A program made the position numbers and the translations under genes. The notes under the pieces were generated by a model. That model was not told the DNA's origin and searched no databases. It was given only the letters and a program-made list of their open reading frames with translations. From assembly GCA_002490315.1 (NCBI GenBank), contig DLKG01000015.1, forward strand, positions 1 through 28,145: a stretch of 28,145 bases of DNA, read 5' to 3'. Shown in pieces: positions 23,745 through 28,145 of the stretch (its first letter is position 1; each line of letters begins with the position of its first letter). This DNA comes from Prevotella sp. UBA7594 (GTDB lineage: Bacteria > Bacteroidota > Bacteroidia > Bacteroidales > Bacteroidaceae).

Positions 23745-25172
23745 ATGAGAAACTTCAAATCATTACTAAGAAACTTCCTACCTGCCGCTTTTGCCTCATT
23801 GGCGCTCTGCTTTACGGCATGTGGCAACGATGATGACGGCATACCGGGTTGGCCTTGGGAGGACAACACTCCCGACACTCCGGATACTCCAGCGCAGGTT
23901 GAGGCTAAGCCTCGCTTCATCTGGATTGACGCTGCAGCTAACTTCCCGGAGTATGCCAACAGCAAGGAAAACATAGAACGCGACTTGCAGAAGGCGAAGG
24001 ATGCCGGCTTCACGGACATCGTTGTTGACGTTCGTCCGACGATGGGCGATGTGCTTTTCAATACAAATGTTGTCGATCAAGTGCATAAGCTCGACTATTG
24101 GGAGGGCAGCAGCTATAAGTTCTATGAGCGTACTGCCGACTGGGACTACCTCCAGGAGTTTATTGATGCCGGTCACCGACTTGGCTTGCGCGTTAACGCA
24201 TCCATCAATACCTTTGTTGGTGGCAACAAGTATCCTTATGGATTGGGTGAGCAGGGATTGCTCTTCCGCGATGCCGACAAGAAAGACTGGGCCACGACGC
24301 TTAACCTCTCTGACGGTCTGACCAATGTCATGGACATCACAGAGGCTCAGGACGAGAACAACCTCACGTATGGAACGCGATTCCTCAACCCTGCCAACGA
24401 TGATGTGCAGGAATTCCTCCTTAACTTGATTGGCGACCTTGCCAAGTACAATGTGGACGGAATTTTCCTCGACCGTTGCCGCTACAATGACATCGCTTCC
24501 GACTTCTCTGACATTACGCGCAGAAAATTTGAGGAGTACATCGGTGAGCATGTGGAGAATTTCCCTGGCGACATCCTTGAGGCTGGCAGTACATCCTTGC
24601 CTTCCAATCCGTCTGAGCTGACAAAGAAGTGGCTTGAGTTCCGCGTGAAGACCATACATGACTTCATAGAGAAAGTTCGTGCGCGTGTCAAGTCGGTCAA
24701 TCCTGACTTGCGTCTTGGCACATACGTTGGAGCATGGTATTCCGACTATTACGATTCCGGCGTCAATTGGGCAAGTCCGAAGTACGACACGTCTGCCCAC
24801 TATTCATGGGCAACTCCCGACTACAAAAAGTATGGCTATGCCGACCTTCTTGATTTCATGCTTGTCGGCGCTTACGCTTCCGCAGACGCTATCTACGGTT
24901 CTACGGAATGGACGATGCAGGGTTTTGCCGAGCAGGCGAAGCAATTGCTTATGAATGACGTGAAGTTTGCTGCCGGCCCTGACGTTGGCAACAGCACGGG
25001 TTGGACCAACGGAGGATGCATTGATCTTATCCCCAAGACTGTGGACGCTTGCATCAATGCAGCCGACGGATATTTCGTTTTTGACATGATTCATGTGCGT
25101 GAATATAATTATTGGGACGGCTTCAAACAGGGCTTCGACAGCTATTTGAACAGTCTCAAAGAGAACAAATAA
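23745..25172 (+). CDS. GHL10/DUF187-type glycoside hydrolase-like surface lipoprotein
   Basis: This 475-aa lipoprotein (Cys26 in FTACGNDDD) has an acidic stretch just after the Cys, which favours surface exposure in Bacteroidetes. A Pro/Asp-rich linker (about 38-52) leads to a TIM-barrel domain (about 55-440) with family features of GHL10: KPRFIWIDAAAN, DIVVDVRPTMGDVLF (Asp95, Arg97), GLRVNASINTFVGG, and VDGIFLDRCRY (Asp243, Arg244, Arg246, Tyr247). FMLVGAYASADAIYG lies in the C-terminal part. Relatives are often called alpha-amylase-family or YngK-like; the activity of most is unknown. It is the only hydrolase-like gene of the operon in this window, so it is the best candidate for cleaving the target glycan. 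The catalytic acid pair is my inference only. Confidence 0.85.
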   Translation: MRNFKSLLRNFLPAAFASLALCFTACGNDDDGIPGWPWEDNTPDTPDTPAQVEAKPRFIWIDAAANFPEYANSKENIERDLQKAKDAGFTDIVVDVRPTMGDVLFNTNVVDQVHKLDYWEGSSYKFYERTADWDYLQEFIDAGHRLGLRVNASINTFVGGNKYPYGLGEQGLLFRDADKKDWATTLNLSDGLTNVMDITEAQDENNLTYGTRFLNPANDDVQEFLLNLIGDLAKYNVDGIFLDRCRYNDIASDFSDITRRKFEEYIGEHVENFPGDILEAGSTSLPSNPSELTKKWLEFRVKTIHDFIEKVRARVKSVNPDLRLGTYVGAWYSDYYDSGVNWASPKYDTSAHYSWATPDYKKYGYADLLDFMLVGAYASADAIYGSTEWTMQGFAEQAKQLLMNDVKFAAGPDVGNSTGWTNGGCIDLIPKTVDACINAADGYFVFDMIHVREYNYWDGFKQGFDSYLNSLKENK

Positions 25173-25186
25173 AAAACAGGAACTGA

Positions 25187-26608
25187 ATGAGAAGATCATT
25201 TCTATTCTTATCTGCGTGCCTTTGGATTATTACAGCCAAGGGCGCGCAGCCTGATGTTTATGGGCGTGTAACATGTAAGGGCAAGCCCGTGTCAGGCGTT
25301 GTCGTGACAGATGGTTACGACTGTGTGCAAACGGATGCCGACGGAAAATACCGCATTGAGGGCAAGCGTGACGTGAGATTTGTGTATCTTTCAACACCTT
25401 CTGGCTATAAGCCTGTAGCTTCAGGCTCTGTGCCACGCTATTATCAGCCTTACGAGAACGGCAAAACGGAGTATGACTTCACCATCGACCGCAACGAGCG
25501 CGATGACAATCATCAGTTGCTTGTCGTGCAGGCCGACGTGCAAATGACGTGTGCAAGCGACGTGAAGTCATATGGAAAGTATCTTGAGGATGTACGCGGC
25601 TATGTCGACAAGGTGCGCGGAAAGCGCGACGTTGTCGGCTTCGACCTTGGCGACCTTGTCGGCGACACTCCGTCTCTTTTCCCTGACTACATCAAAACTA
25701 CGGACGATAACGTGGACTATCCTTACTATCGTGCCATTGGCAATCATGACATGACCTACGGCGGACGTTCTTTCGAGACATCCTACAAAACCTTCGAGAG
25801 CTATTTCGGACCTATCTACTATTCGTTCAACCGTGGCAAGGCTCATTACATAGTTATCAACAACAACTTCTATCTCGATCGCGACTATCAGTATGTTGGC
25901 TACATTGACGAGCGTACATTCCAGTGGTTGGAGCAGGATTTGAAGTACGTGCCGAAAGGTTCACTCGTATTCGTGGCTATGCACATTCCTACAAGTTCTA
26001 CGAAGAAACTTGCTTGGAACACTCTCCTTCAGGACGAGACGAGCAATGCGCAGGGTCTTTATGACTTTCTCAAGGGCTACGACGCACATCTGCTTACTGG
26101 CCATAGCCACTTCAATCTCAATGTCTGCTTCAACGATTCGCTCATGGAGCACAACACGGCTGCCGTGTGCGGTATGTGGTGGCGTGCAGACGTCTGTCAG
26201 GATGGCACTCCCCAAGGCTGTGGAATATATGAGGTTGACGGCAACAAGGTGAAATGGATTTATAAGAGCAAGGGCAAGCCTGCCGACTATCAGCTGCGTG
26301 CCTACGCTGTCGGCAAATCGCAGGATTGCCCTGACGCCATTGTTGCAAATGTATGGAATTGGGACGAGAAGTGGAAAGTGGAATGGTACGAGAATGGTAA
26401 GCGTATGGGCGACATGGAGCAGTTCACGGGCTACGACCCTGAAGCTACAGAGATATGCAAGGACCGCGACCGCGTGAAGTACGAATGGATCACACCAATC
26501 ACTACTCCACATCTCTTCCGTGCCGTTCCGAAGAACGCCAAGGCGAAGATTGAAGTGCGTGCCACCGACCGATTCGGCAATGTTTATCGCCAATCCATCA
26601 CCGAATGA
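25187..26608 (+). CDS. Calcineurin-like phosphoesterase with N- and C-terminal metallophosphatase accessory domains
   Basis: The product has 473 aa and starts 14 bp after the GHL10 stop. A signal peptide (RRSFLFLSACLWIITAKG) points to the periplasm. An Ig/CNA-B-like N-terminal domain (about 22-95, VSGVVVTDGYDCVQTDADGK) precedes the two-metal catalytic domain: ADVQ (Asp117, Gln119), DLGDLVGD (Asp153, Asp156, Asp160), GNHD (Asn186, His187, Asp188), MHIP (His266) and GHSH (His306, His308). The first motif has Gln where classic members have His. A C-terminal accessory domain (about 365-473) completes the layout known as MetallophosN-Metallophos-MetallophosC. It probably removes phosphate from, or cuts a phosphodiester in, the glycan handled by this operon. 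That role is inferred from position only. Confidence 0.9.
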   Translation: MRRSFLFLSACLWIITAKGAQPDVYGRVTCKGKPVSGVVVTDGYDCVQTDADGKYRIEGKRDVRFVYLSTPSGYKPVASGSVPRYYQPYENGKTEYDFTIDRNERDDNHQLLVVQADVQMTCASDVKSYGKYLEDVRGYVDKVRGKRDVVGFDLGDLVGDTPSLFPDYIKTTDDNVDYPYYRAIGNHDMTYGGRSFETSYKTFESYFGPIYYSFNRGKAHYIVINNNFYLDRDYQYVGYIDERTFQWLEQDLKYVPKGSLVFVAMHIPTSSTKKLAWNTLLQDETSNAQGLYDFLKGYDAHLLTGHSHFNLNVCFNDSLMEHNTAAVCGMWWRADVCQDGTPQGCGIYEVDGNKVKWIYKSKGKPADYQLRAYAVGKSQDCPDAIVANVWNWDEKWKVEWYENGKRMGDMEQFTGYDPEATEICKDRDRVKYEWITPITTPHLFRAVPKNAKAKIEVRATDRFGNVYRQSITE

Positions 26609-26614
26609 GCGGCA

Positions 26615-26658
26615 CTGACGTCATTTATCTGAATTACTGACGTTATTTCTCTGAATTA
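26615..26658 (+). repeat. Tandem 22-bp direct repeat between phosphoesterase and MFS genes
   Basis: CTGACGTCATTTATCTGAAT plus TA at 26615-26636 is followed directly by a copy at 26637-26658 that differs at two positions (20 of 22 identical). It starts 6 bp after the phosphoesterase stop and ends 25 bp before the MFS ATG. Confidence 0.8.
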
Positions 26659-26683
26659 TAAAAAAACTAAAACCCAAATTATT

Positions 26684-28093
26684 ATGTCAAATACGATTAA
26701 CATGGGCTACATGATATTCCTCTCCATTGTGGCAGCTATCGGCGGACTCTTGTTCGGCTACGACACGGCTGTTATCTCTGGAACGATAAGTCAGGTGGCC
26801 GACCAGTTCCAACTTGACTCCTTGCAGCAAGGCTGGTATGTGGGATGTGCGCTGATAGGTTCCATCATCGGCGTGCTCTTTGCAGGAATGCTCACCGATC
26901 GTCTCGGACGCAAGATTGTGATGGTCATTGCTGCTTTGTTGTTTGCCGGGTCTGGTCTGTACTGTGCCTTTGCAGCCGACTTTACTCATCTTGTTATTGC
27001 ACGTGTTGTGGGAGGCGTAGGCATCGGCGTTGTTTCCATCGTGTCACCTCTTTACATCTCGGAGGTTGCCGCGGCTCATTATCGTGGCCGCCTCGTGTCG
27101 CTCTATCAAGTAGCGGTGACGGTTGGTTTTCTTGGAGCTTACATCGTCAATTACGGCCTGCTCTGTCATGCGCAGAGTGGAGCAGTTTATTCCAGTCCCA
27201 TCATGCAGCAGATTTTCGTCGACCAGGTGTGGCGCGCTATGCTTGGCATGAATGCAGTGCCGGCGTTGATATTCCTCATTGTCATCTTCTTCATCCCTGA
27301 GAGTCCGCGTTGGCTCATTGTATACGGAAAGGATGCTAAGGCTGAGGGTATTCTCCAGCGCATCTACGCTTCAGTAGACGAGGCTCGCCGTCAGGTGGCA
27401 GCCACTAAGGAGGTGCTCAGCGGCGAAACGAAGGGCGATTGGCGCATGCTCCTGCAGCCGGGCATACGTGCCGCTGTCATTATCGGTGTGTGCATAGCCA
27501 TGCTCGGACAGTTTATGGGTGTCAATGCGGTGCTCTATTACGGTCCAACAATCTTCGAGAATGCAGGACTCTCTGGCGGCGACTCTCTGTTCTATCAGAT
27601 ACTTGTCGGTGCCGTCAACACCTTGACTGGCATCCTTGCCCTACTAATCATCGACCGTATAGGACGCAAGAAGCTGATATATTATGGTGTGTCGGGAATG
27701 ATAGCCTGCCTGCTGATTATCGGTTTCTATTTCCAGTTTGGTGAGAGCATCGGCTTGTCGAGCATCTTCCTGCTCGTCTTCTTCCTGCTCTATGTGTTCT
27801 GCTGTGCGGGAAGTATCAGTGCCGTAATTTTCGTGTTGCTGTCAGAGATGTATCCTACACGTGTGCGCGGTCTTGCCATGTCCATTGCCGGACTATCACT
27901 ATGGGTTGGTACATATCTCATAGGACAGCTCACACCATGGCTTTTAGAGACGCTTACGCCTGCTGGCACATTCCTTCTCTTCGCTGTCATGTGTGTACCC
28001 TACATGCTCATAGTATGGCGACTGATGCCGGAAACGGCTGGAAAGACGCTCGAGGAGATTGAGCAATTCTGGACCAAGAGCGGCAGAAAATAA
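26684..28093 (+). CDS. Sugar porter family MFS transporter
   Basis: This 469-aa inner-membrane protein has twelve predicted membrane helices and the sugar porter signatures GYDTAVISG (25-33), TDRLGRK (71-77), YISEVA and RGR (124-136), PESPRWL (205-211), IDRIGRKK and the terminal PETAGKTLEEIE. It should bring a monosaccharide or small sugar into the cytoplasm, probably with a proton. Gln142, Gln276 and Asn281 align with XylE Gln168, Gln289 and Asn294. Gly275, Phe383 and Leu406 stand where XylE has Gln288, Trp392 and Gln415, so the sugar may differ from xylose or glucose. It closes the visible operon, 75 bp after the phosphoesterase, and no downstream gene begins before the window ends. Confidence 0.94.
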   Translation: MSNTINMGYMIFLSIVAAIGGLLFGYDTAVISGTISQVADQFQLDSLQQGWYVGCALIGSIIGVLFAGMLTDRLGRKIVMVIAALLFAGSGLYCAFAADFTHLVIARVVGGVGIGVVSIVSPLYISEVAAAHYRGRLVSLYQVAVTVGFLGAYIVNYGLLCHAQSGAVYSSPIMQQIFVDQVWRAMLGMNAVPALIFLIVIFFIPESPRWLIVYGKDAKAEGILQRIYASVDEARRQVAATKEVLSGETKGDWRMLLQPGIRAAVIIGVCIAMLGQFMGVNAVLYYGPTIFENAGLSGGDSLFYQILVGAVNTLTGILALLIIDRIGRKKLIYYGVSGMIACLLIIGFYFQFGESIGLSSIFLLVFFLLYVFCCAGSISAVIFVLLSEMYPTRVRGLAMSIAGLSLWVGTYLIGQLTPWLLETLTPAGTFLLFAVMCVPYMLIVWRLMPETAGKTLEEIEQFWTKSGRK

Positions 28094-28145
28094 TTGTTGC
28101 AGAGTCAGTGAAAGACTGATGATAAAACGAAAATATCCGCAATGC

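Noticed and set aside
23796..24800. 334-codon minus-strand open frame opposite the GHL10 gene
   Set aside because: Antisense shadow; no family features.
25208..25219. Lipobox-like LSAC in the phosphoesterase signal
   Set aside because: The Cys is residue 11, within the hydrophobic core and too close to the N-terminus, so a signal peptidase I substrate is more likely.
26684..28093. MFS gene as an L-fucose permease serving fkp
   Set aside because: The sequence carries sugar porter motifs (GYDTAVISG, PESPRWL, PETAGKTLEE), not FucP features, and it belongs to another operon.
28105..28128. Hairpin TCAGT/ACTGA after the MFS gene as operon terminator
   Set aside because: The stem has only five pairs, has no T-run after it, and lies at the window edge.

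Overview
The window is chromosomal DNA from a Bacteroidales bacterium, most likely in or near Prevotellaceae. The evidence is a SusC/SusD operon, lipoprotein signals of Bacteroidetes type, promoters of the form TTTG-N19-21-TAnnTTTG, very large secreted proteins ending in type IX secretion (T9SS)-like sorting domains, and a Bacteroides-type fused fucokinase/GDP-fucose pyrophosphorylase. The genus is inferred, not proven.

Layout. Positions 1-821 (minus) hold most of a YhcC-like radical SAM protein, cut by the window edge. Positions 904-5193 and 5342-9889 (both minus) are two tandem paralogous giant secreted proteins (1429 and 1515 aa). Each has an N-terminal propeller-like part, Fn3-like modules, three choice-of-anchor J (cleaved-adhesin-like) modules and a C-terminal sorting domain. 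Each is followed by a clear intrinsic terminator. Divergent from them is a dipeptidyl peptidase IV gene (10085-12295, plus). It converges on a minus-strand operon of a RhaM-type mutarotase (15661-16044) and Fkp (12787-15639). The 491-bp convergent gap (12296-12786) carries a minus-strand terminator and two related, covarying hairpin units. A PAP2 phosphatase (16255-16848, plus) is read from a duplicated promoter.

From 17056 to 28093 runs a polysaccharide utilization locus behind a near-consensus promoter: SusC, SusD, a DUF5018-like surface lipoprotein, a GHL10/DUF187-type glycoside hydrolase-like lipoprotein, a calcineurin-like phosphoesterase and an MFS sugar porter. The inferred logic is capture at the surface by SusD and the DUF5018 protein, trimming by the GHL10 enzyme, TonB-driven import by SusC, periplasmic removal of phosphate by the phosphoesterase, and uptake of the product by the MFS porter. 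No regulator and no other hydrolase is in the window, and the substrate cannot be read from the sequence. The operon holds a 16-bp hairpin rich in G-U pairs between genes 3 and 4 and a 22-bp tandem repeat between genes 5 and 6.

The items most worth a second look are the covarying hairpin pair at 12514-12592, the strand-specific hairpin at 23672-23711, the phosphoesterase-containing locus with altered sugar-contact residues in its porter, and the tandem giant secreted paralogs. No tRNA, rRNA, insertion sequence, phage gene or CRISPR array was seen.
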